Shown here: piece by piece, positions 1 through 10,224 of the stretch
Numbering within the stretch: the stretch's first letter is position 1
Layout: every line of letters starts with the position of its first letter
Source of the DNA: Orobanche coerulescens
Lineage: Eukaryota > Streptophyta > Magnoliopsida > Lamiales > Orobanchaceae
Direction: 5' to 3'
Assembly (NCBI GenBank): GCA_033398695.1
Contig: CM065819.1
Coordinates: 4,761,501 to 4,825,500 of the forward strand
Length of the DNA: 64,000 nucleotides
Translations under genes and position numbers: made by a program
Notes under the pieces: generated by a model
The model's input: the letters and a program-made list of their open reading frames with translations, nothing else
Databases searched by the model: none
What the model was told of the DNA's origin: nothing

Positions 1-181
1 TATTCGATCATTGTTGTTCGATCGATGTTGTTCGATCATTGTTGTTCGACAGTTGTTGGTCGATCATTGTTGTTCGGTCGTTGGCGTCCGCTCATTATTG
101 TTCGATCGTTGTTGTTTGAACATTGTTGTTCGATAGTTGTTGCTCGATCATTGTTGTTCAATCGTGGTTGTCCAATTTTTG
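1..181. repeat. 28-bp minisatellite inside element C
   Basis: Degenerate tandem repeat built on the core GTTGTTCGATC. Two half-units of about 15 and 13 bp alternate (ATTGTTGTTCGATCG then a shorter TGTTGTTCGATC-like half), giving a higher-order period of 28 bp and about six full units. The left edge is cut by the window. It lies upstream of the polypurine tract of element C, where the end of pol or a 3' untranslated stretch is expected. Confidence 0.8.
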
Positions 182-722
182 TTGTCTGATCTCGTACCGC
201 AAAGAATTGTCGTTCACCATTGGTCAGCTGTTTCGATTGCAGTCATTTGGGACACCGAGCCGTGCATTGCGAGACGGTAGCTAAGAGGTTTGGGGATCGA
301 GTTGCGGCTCCGAAAGGACACTAAGATGCCTAATGTGGTTTCGAGAATTTCGGCGTGGCCGGAATTCTTTGTGGTTACCCTCACGAATCGTAGTGTGTTT
401 AATTTCTATTTTTTCGACCGTGCATGTTTTCTTGTAATATGTGCCTTTTGTTTTGTGATTATTCGTATAATTGATTTTATTGTACTATCTGTTTGATGAC
501 GCTTGCCACTTGTTGGTTTTATTATGTCTCTACTTGTGGCATTGTGATGGTCATCGTGGAGCGTGATTTCACGCCGTATATTTCTTCGTGTTGCTTGCAA
601 TGCTTCGCCGTTGGGAGAGAGTTTTCGGTTCTTGTGTATCTCGTTGAGTTTTTCTGGCGGGATATTGCAGCTCCCTACTTGTTTTAAGTTTCGGGATGAA
701 ACTTCTTTTAAGGAGGGTAGTA
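182..722 (+). other. 3' internal end of Tekay-like element C with polypurine tract
   Basis: No recognisable protein domain. The last 60 bases resemble the region that precedes the 3' LTR in element A: a TTTCGGGATGAAACTT block followed by a purine-rich AAGGAGGGTAG tract directly before the LTR. Short open frames here show no similarity I recognise. I read it as the 3' end of the internal region of the plus-strand element whose 5' part lies left of the window. Confidence 0.6.
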
Positions 723-1246
723 TGTAATATTCGCAATTTTGATTTCTGGTAATTTTTTTTTTGGCGGAAATCCATCTTAGCGGCTCGCGTGTGACCGTTT
801 CATCATTCTGAGAATGATTAATTATGCACTTTTTAACAAATGAGTTCGTTTCGGTGTCGTTTTGCTGAGTTCCGTGCTTTTTGGTGACTTTTCCGCATTT
901 GAATTCGATTCTTGCGAATCTCGTTTGAAACTATTGTTTCGTGTTCCCCGTAAGTCCGTTTAACTTTGTTAGATGTATTGTGAGCTTTGGTTTGGTTATT
1001 CGATCATGTATCGTGATTTTAGGGCATTTTGGGCCATTTTGTAATTTCCCAAAGTTGTGGGTATCCGCCTTCGTATTTATTGTTTCGACCCTTTTCATGG
1101 TCGCGTGTGAGTTTGGTCAGGGCTCAATCTCTTAGTATGATCATATTCTGGAGCTTTCCGCATGTATCTCGAACTTGAAGATTCGGTCGGAGAAATCCGT
1201 CGTCGTACCCATTTTTGAGGGTATTGTTCCTGTTGTTTCTGAGTCA

Positions 1247-1622
1247 TTAGCGCATGCTACATCCAGATGATTAGCGCGCGCTAAGGTGCAGTTGTTAGTG
1301 CACGCTACGGGTGTTGTAGCGCACGCTAACTGGAGGTGCAGAAATAGTCCAGAGGCTACTAGACTGGATTAGAACGTTGATTAGCGAATGCTATTTAGTA
1401 ATATAGCGTGCGATAGGGTGCATCGGTAGCGCACGCTAGGGCGAGGATAGACCATGCTACTTGGTAGTTCGGGGGAAGTCTAGGAGCTACTGGACTGGGT
1501 TTGGAGGTTCGGACTGGCAGTCTAGGGCGAGGGTAGCGCACGCTAACAACATGTTTTGGTCAGGAAATTTTGTCTCGGTGCCTCGATAGCGCACTCTAAT
1601 CTTAAAGATTAGCGCACGCTAA
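1247..1622. promoter_or_regulatory. Palindrome array in U3 of LTR C
   Basis: About eleven copies of the palindromic 12-mer TAGCGCACGCTA and variants (TAGCGCGCGCTA, TAGCGCATGCTA, TAGTGCACGCTA) at 1247, 1271, 1295, 1317, 1381, 1404, 1427, 1448, 1534, 1587 and 1609. Flanking A/T often extends the symmetry (TTAGCGCACGCTAA). The last copy ends 11 bp before a TATATAA box at 1634-1640. A regulatory role is inferred from position and repetition. Confidence 0.75.
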
Positions 1623-1633
1623 GCTGTCCAGTG

Positions 1634-1640
1634 TATATAA
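1634..1640 (+). promoter_or_regulatory. TATA box of LTR C
   Basis: TATATAA in the context GTGTATATAAAC, about 910 bp into the LTR and directly after the palindrome array. This is the expected place for the Pol II start that would define the U3/R border. Confidence 0.65.
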
Positions 1641-2637
1641 ACTAGACAGCAGTCGTGTAATGTCATTTTCACTTCATTTCTCCTCCTCTCCGCGTGTTTG
1701 AGACGAGGGCGACTAGGGTTCGAACTTCTGGTCGATTTTGTTCCATTCGAAGGTGCTTTTGAGGGTTCTAGTGATTGTAACCTCATCTAATCTGTTGTTC
1801 TTCATCGGATCAAGGTATTTTTCCATTTTTCCCTAGAGTTGACTTTTTATAGTTTTGTTCTTAACCTCGATCCTAGTCCAATCTTGATGAATTGCTTGGT
1901 GCTATATGATGTTATTAATCGTGTCCTATGGATTGTATATCCATATTTCGAGTTGGTTTAACTCGATTGACGATTTGAGTGTTCTTGGGAATCATTGAAC
2001 ATTTAATGTTTGATTAAATGTTTAAATGAGTTTTCCTTCGATAGTTTGATGTGATCTCCATTGTTTTTGGTCTTGATCCTCGTCATAATCATGTTTTTGT
2101 TGTTTCTTCCAGAGGATTATAGGTGCTCGAGGATTCCGAGTTGATTTCCGTTTTATGTTGGTAATTCGTGTGGTGTTATTCTCGTAGTGTTCGCGGTGCT
2201 GTTGTATTCTTGATCGTGTTCGGGAGTTCGGGGCTGCCCGACCGCTTTCCATTCATCATCCCGTTTCGATCATTGTTTTGAGGCAAGTATTTTCTTATAC
2301 GATTTGTGTCCTGCAAATAGAGTTTACATGTTGGATTTACGATGGTTGGTTTACCCTCGTGAATATGATTCGTGTGAGTTGATTATGGTTTGATTATCTT
2401 GAACATTGAGGGCTTTAATGATACCCCTGCTTGTTTAATGCTGTGGAATTGTGTATTCCGTGTTAATTGTGTTGTTGTGTTGTGATTGATTGTCCATGAT
2501 GCAGGTATTGTGGTGAGTGTGATAACTGTGTCGGGTAAGTGGCCATCTCTATTTAGTATTCTTAATGAACTTACATTCTTAGCATATTAGTATTGCATGA
2601 GTGATGTGTGTGTGTGTGTGTGTGTATGCTCTCTACG

Positions 2638-2762
2638 GGTTAGATCCGACGGGGTCTCGGTAGGGGTCCACAGAGGTGTGGGTCCGCGATCTTGCTTTTA
2701 ACCACTATGGGTTAGATCCGACGGGGTCTCGGTAGGGGTCCACAGAAGCGTGGGTCCGCGGT
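2638..2762 (+). repeat. Two-copy GC-rich tandem repeat in LTR C
   Basis: Two units of about 70 bp, each with GGTTAGATCCGACGGGGTC followed by TCGGTAGGGGTCCACAGA. A (GT)n run precedes the first unit. The same pair occurs in both A LTRs (34628 onward and 41708 onward) and, on the minus strand, in LTR B (43194-43318). Confidence 0.8.
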
Positions 2763-3694
2763 TAATTGTGGTGCATTTTTATAAATGTGTTTCAGAGATT
2801 GGCGTTTTCGGAAATGAGTGTTTTTGAATGGTGATTTCATGATTGCATGCATTGACTAAATGTGTAAGAGGTAAGTTGTTCATTTGGCCTACTTGGCTAG
2901 GATGGCACTAGAGTATTTTGTCGTATGTGTTCAGTCCTTTAATTATGGGGTTTTGGTGTCGGAAATGGACCTTGTTGTTGTTCTCGTGAACTGTGATTTG
3001 ATGAGATTTGGGATGAAATCCCAACGGTTTTATAAAGTTCATTTTACAGAAAGTGAATTTTGGGCCGAGACCCATTCGTTTTGAAATGGTTATTTTTTTT
3101 TTAAATAAGGACTTGAGGTCCAATAAGGTTTCTACTTTTAAAATCCCCGAGATGAGGAATTCATTTTTAAACACTTCATCGATTGCTTTCTAATTAATAA
3201 AACCTCTCGGGAAGGCTTTGGTAGTTAATTGTCGTACCCGATTCGTGAATTCTATTTATTTGTTACGTTTCGTATGATTATGTATTTGGACTAGCAAAAT
3301 AGTGGGATTTTGCTAATCCCCGAGAAATCGGGGGGTGGGTGTCTGTTTTGCATTCAGGTTTTGGGGAGCCTAACACAGGGTCGGCATGAAGGATAATGAA
3401 AGATGATCGATACTAATCACATGAGGATCCATATGATGTCGTATTGGTTTGGTTGTATTTTATTTCCGCTGCAGTATTTCCCCCGTTGTATCGGAGTGTG
3501 TTGTATTCTGACCTCTGTGTGGGCATGTTTTGAAATTGAGTTGTATGTATTGATTGATAGACCAAATCGGTCTACTGAGTCATTTTAGCCTTAAAAGCGA
3601 GGTTAAGATGTTTGGTTTTAGTTACCAGCCTGGTAGATCCTTGAGGAAAGGGTCTACGGCATGTAATATCTCGGAGTGGATTGGGGGTGTTACA

Positions 3695-3790
3695 ATGACT
3701 CTGACGGCCATCAGTACTGCCGACTTCAGAAGAGTGTGACGTGGCCGCTATACTGGCTGCCCCACGACCTCGGCCCCTTCCAACATCCAT
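3695..3790 (-). pseudogene. Gag N-terminus of Tekay-like element D, split by element C
   Basis: Read on the minus strand, an ATG at 3790 opens a Gly/Arg-rich start (MDVGRGRGRG) followed by a Ser/Thr/His-rich stretch. It matches the start of gag in element A (35567) and element B (33094). The frame runs straight into LTR C at 3694, so C inserted about 30 codons into this gag. The rest of D gag-pol should lie beyond the left edge of the window. An upstream in-frame ATG at 3844 exists, but comparison with A and B favours 3790. Confidence 0.75.
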
Positions 3791-4025
3791 ACTGGAGATA
3801 AGAGGTAGCAAAAGCAACCCGATGATAAGTACGTGAGAAAACAATCATAATTAAAGAATCAGAAGTACGATACGGGAAAACAAAATAATCGAGTAAGGAA
3901 AACTTACGAATGCTGAAAGTACCGAGATGATGGAGGCGGGGTGACGATGTGCAAAAAAAACATAACTGGACCCAATTAACCAACAAGCCTAGGTATCCAT
4001 AAACCTAGTTCTCTTATACCATTTC
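3791..4025 (-). other. Leader and primer binding site of element D
   Basis: Untranslated leader between the 5' LTR and gag on the minus strand. A TGGTATAAGAG block at 4011-4022 matches the initiator-Met tRNA primer site seen in the other Tekay-like elements and lies three bases inside the LTR edge. Confidence 0.7.
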
Positions 4026-4562
4026 TGTAACACCCCCAAGATATTCAGGGTATATTACAAGGCCATGGACCCCAACGTGGGACCCACCATGCTAAATAAG
4101 AAATACCACTCATCTAACCATTTTGGTTAGCGAGAAAACACACATCACCGAGACGAAAATTAAATAAAACGCCCAGTATAACCGGAAAAACAGACATCAC
4201 CGATAATTCTAAATAACATTTAATAATACAACCATAATTCCAGTAAAAATACCAAAGTATTCGCGAGTACTATCTATAAGTTCACAAGCTTGGAAAATAA
4301 CCACATCAAAATGGACAACAGAAATAAGGGGACTCATTTGCACATGTCAACAACCCTGGCCAGCATCCTCGTACTGCCCCAGTGCCCGTTCGTCCAGCTG
4401 AACATAACCTGAAATTCATAACACGAATTTTCCCAAAACGGGTCCCCAAAGGGGTTAGCAATTACACAAGTACAAGTAATCAAGGCAAACCATTCGTTTA
4501 CACATTTCATAGTATATGCATCAATTCATTAAAAACCAAAACCACAGATGTCTTTTCCAGAA

Positions 4563-4785
4563 AACGGGGTGAAGCCACTGATCCCATTCTAGGCCTCTAA
4601 GGACCCTCCCGAACTAGCCGTATTATAAAACAAATCACGCACAGGCATCGCCTAGGACTGGGATGAAGCCACAGATCCTATTCGAGGCCTCTAAGGACCC
4701 TCCCGAACTGGCTAGCGAACAAGCTCGTGAATCCGGAGTGAAGTCACGGATTCCCCCGAGGCCTCATTGGACCCTCCCGGAGTGA
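4563..4785 (-). repeat. Three-unit GC-rich repeat in LTR D
   Basis: Three imperfect units containing GAGGCCTC-like and GGACCCTCCCG-like blocks (CGAGGCCTCTAAGGACCCTC in the middle unit), with spacers of 40-80 bp. Position within the LTR matches the two-copy repeat in LTR C, but the sequence differs. Confidence 0.7.
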
Positions 4786-5394
4786 GCAAAGCACACACAT
4801 ATATACATCAACATTTCATGTTAAGCATAAAAGTTTCCAAGAATACTTGCCTTGAATAATTGACGACGAAATGAATGGAAAGGAAAAATCAACCACGATT
4901 GCTTGGAACCGACGACCACAAATCTAACGATTCGAAGAATACAATCACAACCATTTCTAAATGAGTACGAAAATGTAATACACCCGGAAACCCACCTACG
5001 ATTCGTGTAAGTTCGTATAAAAATGACTATGAGGACGGATCGCAATCGAACCCTCTCGATTTCACAAATACCACGAAACTTACCATGAACTCGTAGGGAA
5101 AACAAGAATACCATCAAGATTAATCATATACATCATGGATTAATCAACAATACGTAACGAATCGGACAAAAACTCAAAAAAACCGCAAATTTCCCAAAAA
5201 TAGGGTTCTAGGAGATTACCTTAGATTAAGGACGAAGAACACAAGTAGATGTTGTTAATCTACACCAAGAACTCAAGGAAAATGATATCTGAAGTGATTG
5301 GAAGAAGAAATCGCCTCCAAATCGCCTTGGAATCGCTCGGCCGCAGGGAAGGAGAAGAAAATGAGTAAAGTGGCGAATTTGGGTCAACTCTCGG

Positions 5395-5832
5395 GTATAT
5401 ATAATCAGATGGCTTAGCGTGCGCTAACGGCTCACGGTTAGCGCACGCTAACCAGCCAAAAACTGGTCCAGAACTTGTGGTTCTGACTCGTTAGCATGTG
5501 CTACCAGAAAATAGCGTGTGCTAACAGTCCTCCGATAGTGCACGCTCTTGGGCCATAGCGTGCGCTACCTGTTCGCCAACCCGAGTCCAGAAGCAAACTG
5601 CCCAGTATAGACTACCGAATTAGCACGCGCTGCCAGACACCTAGCATGATCTAAGTCTCAATCATAGCGCGCGCTAATATACAGAATTATCGTGCGCTAA
5701 GATGCTCGTCCAGAGAGCAGAAACAACCTACTGTCACTGCTGTGCTCTAGTCATTAGCGCGCGCTACAATACGAATATAGCGTGTGCTACACAACGACAT
5801 TAGCGTGCGCTATACAACAGAATTAGCACGCG
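5395..5832 (-). promoter_or_regulatory. TATA box and palindrome array of LTR D
   Basis: Minus-strand TATA box (TATATATACC) at 5395-5404. Upstream of it, towards higher coordinates, are about fourteen copies of TAGCGTGCGCTA and variants, from TTAGCGTGCGCTAA at 5414 to a last partial copy near 5832. The spacing between TATA and nearest palindrome is about 10 bp, as in LTR C. Confidence 0.75.
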
Positions 5833-6359
5833 CATGTGAGTGCAGATAGTAGCACAGACCTTAGCCAAAGATGAAAAACGACAAATTCTTCCCTGGATGA
5901 AAACAACGTGCACCGTCACCAAACAATGGACGGAAGAAGACACACGAACGATGAGTTCGAGTCAGAACTGAGGTACTAAAAGAAAACATGATTCCGACTA
6001 CCCAAAGGTTTAGAAGACGACAATGATAATAATTGCCCCATAACTTTGGGAAATTACAAAATGGCCCAATCCGAAAAGCATGATGGCCAAATGAAAGCTC
6101 ACAACATGCATAATAACATAAGATGGATTTGCGACAACCCCGAAACGGCGGTTCCAATCAATGATTACGAGAGTCGAACCAAATAGCGATGGAGATGTAA
6201 AACACGGAATTAAGTAAAATGAGTCCGAAACAAGCTCGGATGGCAAAAAGTCCAGTATTAAATATTCTCGAAATATTAATACGGTTACCAGTGAGTCACT
6301 AAAAATGAAAAATATGCCAAAGCGAAAAATACCAGAAAAAGAAAAATGCGAATATTACG

Positions 6360-7597
6360 GTATACCATGAACGATCGTAGCAAGTTCCCAACGAGCCTTA
6401 GTTATAAGGTCTTGCTTAGCTAATTAATTAGAATCGGAGTTATATAATTGAGTAATAATTTCTTTATAAGTAATAGCATCATCAAGCAATTTAAAAGTAA
6501 AATTCCAACGTGTAGGTGTATCAATGCTCCATTTTTTTGTTTTAAATGATGTTCCTTACATAGATGTTTATAATATCTCTTAAAATGTTGACTCAATCTT
6601 AGCCGTTTAATTATTTTTCTAATCGAATTTAAAAGAGGTGAAATCATATTAATTCCTTTTTTAACTGACAAATTCAAGACATCAGCACAACATTTATGAT
6701 GCATATAAAATATCATTTTGCAAATAAAGGCAATTTGTCCAACAGATATTCCAGACATGTATTATCTCCATCGCATTATCGAGAGAAAGAGAAAGCACTT
6801 TATCAAATATATAAATTCCTTAAAACATTCAATTACTCTATCTTTTAAATTTTTAAAAGTCCAACAATCACTAGTAAGACATATACAACCTTCAAATCTT
6901 TTAAAAATTCAATTAATTGAGCACGTTGAATATAATATTATTGTTGAATACGACTTAAGAGTATTTTTGGTATTCTTCTATATGCCGGTTGCATTAAAGC
7001 CCTAGTTATAATTTCTAAATTTTCACTCTAACCATGACCTAATTAAAGGTAATTAATCAAGAGTAATATATTTAGCAAATATGTCAATTAATTTTTGTTG
7101 ATTGTAAATGAAAGGCATACATCCACCAGACGCTTTTGAGAAATAACGGATAGTTGAGATTGATCATCCGAATATTCTTGATCATGATTATCCTTAGTCA
7201 TACCGTGGTAATTTGCCAAATGACGGGCTAGTATTCTGGTTTCGGTACCAATCTTCCACGAAAAAGTAGTAGTTTACTTTTTATTTTTGCATACAAGACA
7301 AATTATTTTACAATGCGTTGGTATGGTACCGAGAGTCCTCTAACAAAATGCCCCAACCCATGATTTTTTATTCTTATTTGAAGCTTCGACCGTATGTTCA
7401 GATGGATGTGGCATGGTTGTAGAGTCTTGAGAGAGATTCTGAAGTAATAACAATTTATAATAATAAGTACTAATTAAATAAACTCTAGTAAGTATAAAAA
7501 AACAATACAAATTAGAAATAGTAAACTTACCCAAATGCAAGTTGGTATCATTATCATCGGTTCCTTCATGATGAACGTTCCTTGATTCGTCCTCCAT
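6360..7597 (-). pseudogene. hAT-family transposase, decayed and truncated
   Basis: Minus-strand remains of a plant hAT transposase. From 7597: an acidic start (MEDESRNVHHEG), then a candidate 105-bp intron (GTAAGT at 7530, AG at 7426). Next is a BED zinc finger with SWVGAF, two Cys (CLVC context) and a His pair in ARHLANYH near 7200-7310. Further on (6758-6420) is the catalytic-core region with HHKCCADVLNLSVKKG, resembling the CCAHxLNLxV motif of the family. A frameshift follows, after which TPTRWNFTF-like coding can be seen in another frame. Several stops interrupt it. The left side ends at LTR D (6359), so D inserted into it and the C-terminal dimerisation domain is missing. Host-domesticated hAT genes look similar, but the decay and the nearby terminal region argue for a dead transposon. 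Confidence 0.7.
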
Positions 7598-7810
7598 AGT
7601 AATTTTTTAATAAAGATAGATTTAGATGAATACAATTACACAAAGTTACTTAACAAAAAATAATAACACAAGTTGTGAAAACTTGAGAATTTTGAAAATT
7701 TGAGAGTTATTAAAACTTGAGAATTAAGAAGAGAGAATAGAGTTGCTGGTGTGGAAAAATGGTTAAGAAGAGGTGGGTATTTATAAGATGATTTTCAAAC
7801 AAAAAAACAA

Positions 7811-8149
7811 TTAAAATTATGGCGTCGTTAGGCCCGGCCCAGCCTGCCCATGGGCTGGCCGTTGGGCAACGGCTAGTGCACCAACCAATCGGTTGGTGCC
7901 ACATGGATTGGGTTCCGGCCCAATCCCATTCAAATTTGAATGGTGGGCTACATGGGCTTGGGGTGGGCTGTGGGTGGGCGGAGGGTCGGGCTGCGGGTGG
8001 ACTGGGGGCTGGACCGGTCTGGGATAGGGGGCGGGCCGGGCTGGGCTGGGCCTAGGCTGGAGAGTCCGGGACCAGGACTGCTCGGGTGTCTAGGGGGCTA
8101 GGCTCGGTCCTCGACCAGGCTGGCCCGAGCGGCCCCCTAGCCACCTCTA
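7811..8149 (-). mobile_element. GC-rich terminal region of the hAT element
   Basis: Very GC-rich, G-strand-biased block with repeated GGGCTGGGC and GGCCCGGCC words. On the minus strand it begins TAGAGGTGGCTAGGGGG at 8149, typical of plant hAT termini (TAGxGGTGGC). The surroundings are AT-rich, so the block stands out sharply. The long open frame on the plus strand here is an effect of base composition. The opposite terminus is not in the window. Confidence 0.6.
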
Positions 8150-9153
8150 TTTTCAAGCGAGTCAGGGAATATTTTCCAAACCAACTCCACCAACTGTCCA
8201 ACGAATTGCGTGAGAGAAATTTTTGTTAATTTTTCGACATGAAGACGTGTGATTTAGCCGTTCTAAATTATTAACTCGGTGTAGTGCTCAAACTCTAGAT
8301 TAATTGTAGTTTGGTAATTTTATTTATTTTAGAAAGGATTATTGATACCATTAAAAATGTTATAAATTCCTAAACATCTAGGAACTTTGGTTTTATTTGC
8401 TTATTATTCCATTAAATTTTTAATTATTTAATGTCAAAATATTAGGAAGATATTTCAATTTTATAATTTTGGCTTTTTGGAATTATCTCGGTAATTAAAT
8501 TTTAGTAGAATATTCGTAAAAATGGATATCTATTTAAGATATAAATAAATTGACAAGATTTAAACTACTAAGTTCTGAAAGATATTAATATATTAACTAC
8601 GTTTAATTGATTATTGTAATACTCAAATATTAAATGTGGTAAAAAATTGGTCTTTCTATTAGACTTGAATACAATTTTAGAAATTATTCATAAATTAATG
8701 AGATAGTGAATAATCGAATTTTTAAAGATTTTAGTATGTTTATGATTATTTTAACATAAATGTGTAACAAATCAAGATATGAAATTAAGTATGATTATCT
8801 TGACATAAATAATTAATAAAATTCTTATATTCGATATATAAGATTTGATTATGATATTGAATTAATGGACAATAATGATTTCGACATTAACTGATGATAA
8901 ATCAAAACATTGGCTAAATATTGTTTTAAGTGAATATTAAGTTATAATATTGGTTAAAATTGATTAAAATAATGATCACGGGACTCTTGCAACTATGAAT
9001 ACAAAAGTTGGGTTATCATTAGACAATGCTAACAGGTGAAGTTCTAGCACTTAGGACGCAGTCGATAAGCATATTTCCCAGGTAGGAAACCTAATCGAGA
9101 GGTGACTTTTAGAGTGTGCCTTATGTTTTTGGTATTCCTTGTTATCCTCATAT
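8150..9153. other. AT-rich intergenic stretch
   Basis: About 1 kb of AT-rich sequence with no long open frame, no RNA gene and no clear repeat structure. It separates the hAT terminus from the TIR element. Confidence 0.6.
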
Positions 9154-9329
9154 TAGTCAATAGCGACCTTAGCGGCCGCTACACCACATAGCGATGCGAT
9201 GCAGTCGACCATTGCTATTCCCTAACAGTCGCAGTGGCGATTAGGGTAGCGACCGCGAACTGCCGCTTTCTGCGCTATTGCGCAGTAGCGATAGCGGTTC
9301 TAGTGGCCTCTAAGTTCAATTTTATATAT

Positions 9330-10128
9330 ATTATTTATTTTCATAAAATAGAAATAAATAAAATAAAACCCAACCCTAATTAATATAAAGCCAAACCCAA
9401 CCCTCGCGCTGCAAGAAAAAAACATACCTGATCGTGGAGAAACACATACCCACTGCAAACCCAAACTCCAAGCCGATTACCGCCGCCTAACTCCAAGCCG
9501 ACCATCGTTGTCGTCTACGTCCACGCAGATAGTCGCCGCCCTTAAAGTAAGTATTGTTTTTAACTTGTTTTTGCTTCCTTAATAGGTGTGAAGCTTTTGT
9601 TTTGTATAGCACCCATTTTCGAATAATATTTTTTTCTAAATAAGTTTTTTTTATTTAATTCTTAAAGTTACAAATTAGGTTTTCGTTATTAATTTTTTGG
9701 GTAGTTTTTTTTAATAAAAATGTTTGCAAAATAGTTTAGTTTTACCTTTTGGAGGGAGTTTTTTTATTTTCATATTGCAGGCATATTTTTAATTTAATTC
9801 TTTAACCCACTTATTTTTTTAATTTGCAGTCAATTATGCTAAAGCCTGCACAGCTTGTGATATTGACGAATCCGATTCATGTGATGATGACTTCGGCATC
9901 AATATTTTTAGATGATTAAATATAATTGAACATTTAAAATAGATTTTGTTTGCTCTTAATATTTTTTTATTCTAGTAATCAATTTCCTTTTGATGTTTCA
10001 TCTTTGAGGAAGATTATTCGTCTGAATTTGCTTTCACTTTAATGAATTTAGTTAATGTCGTACTTGTTTTGTGTGTGTGTATATATATATATATATGCAT
10101 TACAACAGTTGAGTTACTTAAAATATAG
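9330..10128 (+). other. Interior of the TIR element, possible exon remnants
   Basis: AT-rich with a CT/CC-rich patch near 9370-9545. At 9829-9917 a splice-acceptor-like TTTGCAG precedes a short frame ending in an acidic tail (DESDSCDDDFGINIF, then stop). It could be a last exon of a transposase or of a captured gene, but I cannot identify it. A GT/AT microsatellite lies at 10073-10097. Confidence 0.35.
10073..10097. repeat. (GT)n(AT)n microsatellite
   Basis: Four GT repeats run into about ten AT repeats, inside the TIR element and 32 bp left of the LINE target duplication. Confidence 0.85.
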
Positions 10129-10139
10129 TTATATCTTTT
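10129..10139. repeat. LINE target-site duplication, left copy
   Basis: TTATATCTTTT here is repeated exactly at 14947-14957, directly outside the other end of the LINE. The T-run following the left copy is the LINE poly(A) tail on the minus strand. Confidence 0.75.
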
Positions 10140-10224
10140 TTTTTTTGGTAAATAAAGTAATTTTATTAACCATATGCAACGTCAACAGAAACATACAAAT
10201 TCCAAGACATAACAATTCAAGATC

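Larger units (their letters stand above)
723..3694 (+). repeat. 3' LTR of Tekay-like element C
   Basis: Starts TGTAATATTCGC and ends GGGTGTTACA, the same ends as the LTRs of elements A, B and D here, so the boundaries rest on comparison. At 2972 bp it is longer than the A LTRs (about 2190 bp); part of the excess is a stretch at roughly 2897-3288 that A lacks. It holds an array of 12-bp palindromes, a TATA box near 1634, a TG microsatellite near 2608 and a two-copy GC-rich tandem repeat. The following five bases ATGAC are the presumed target duplication, which cannot be checked because the 5' LTR is outside the window. Confidence 0.85.
4026..6359 (-). repeat. 5' LTR of Tekay-like element D
   Basis: On the minus strand it starts CGTAATATTCGC (first T of the usual TG changed) and ends GGGGTGTTACA; 2334 bp. 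It carries a TATA box (5395-5404), a palindrome array (5414-5832) and GC-rich tandem repeats (4563-4785). Orientation is opposite to C. To its right the sequence passes into hAT transposase remains. Confidence 0.85.

Noticed and set aside
1247..1622. Regularly spaced palindromes as a CRISPR array
   Set aside because: Repeats are 12 bp, spacing is irregular, spacers are similar to each other, and the context is a plant LTR.
2022..2252. Minus-strand open frame in LTR C
   Set aside because: Lies inside an LTR, low-complexity product, not kept in the LTRs of A, B or D.
6718..7005. Plus-strand open frame opposite the hAT transposase
   Set aside because: The minus strand shows transposase motifs; this frame has none.
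7819..8055. Open frame in the GC-rich hAT terminus
   Set aside because: Composition-driven; repeated GGGCTGGGC words with no domain.
9830..9917. Short acidic C-terminal exon as a host gene
   Set aside because: Too short to identify and inside a mobile element; kept only as a low-confidence note.
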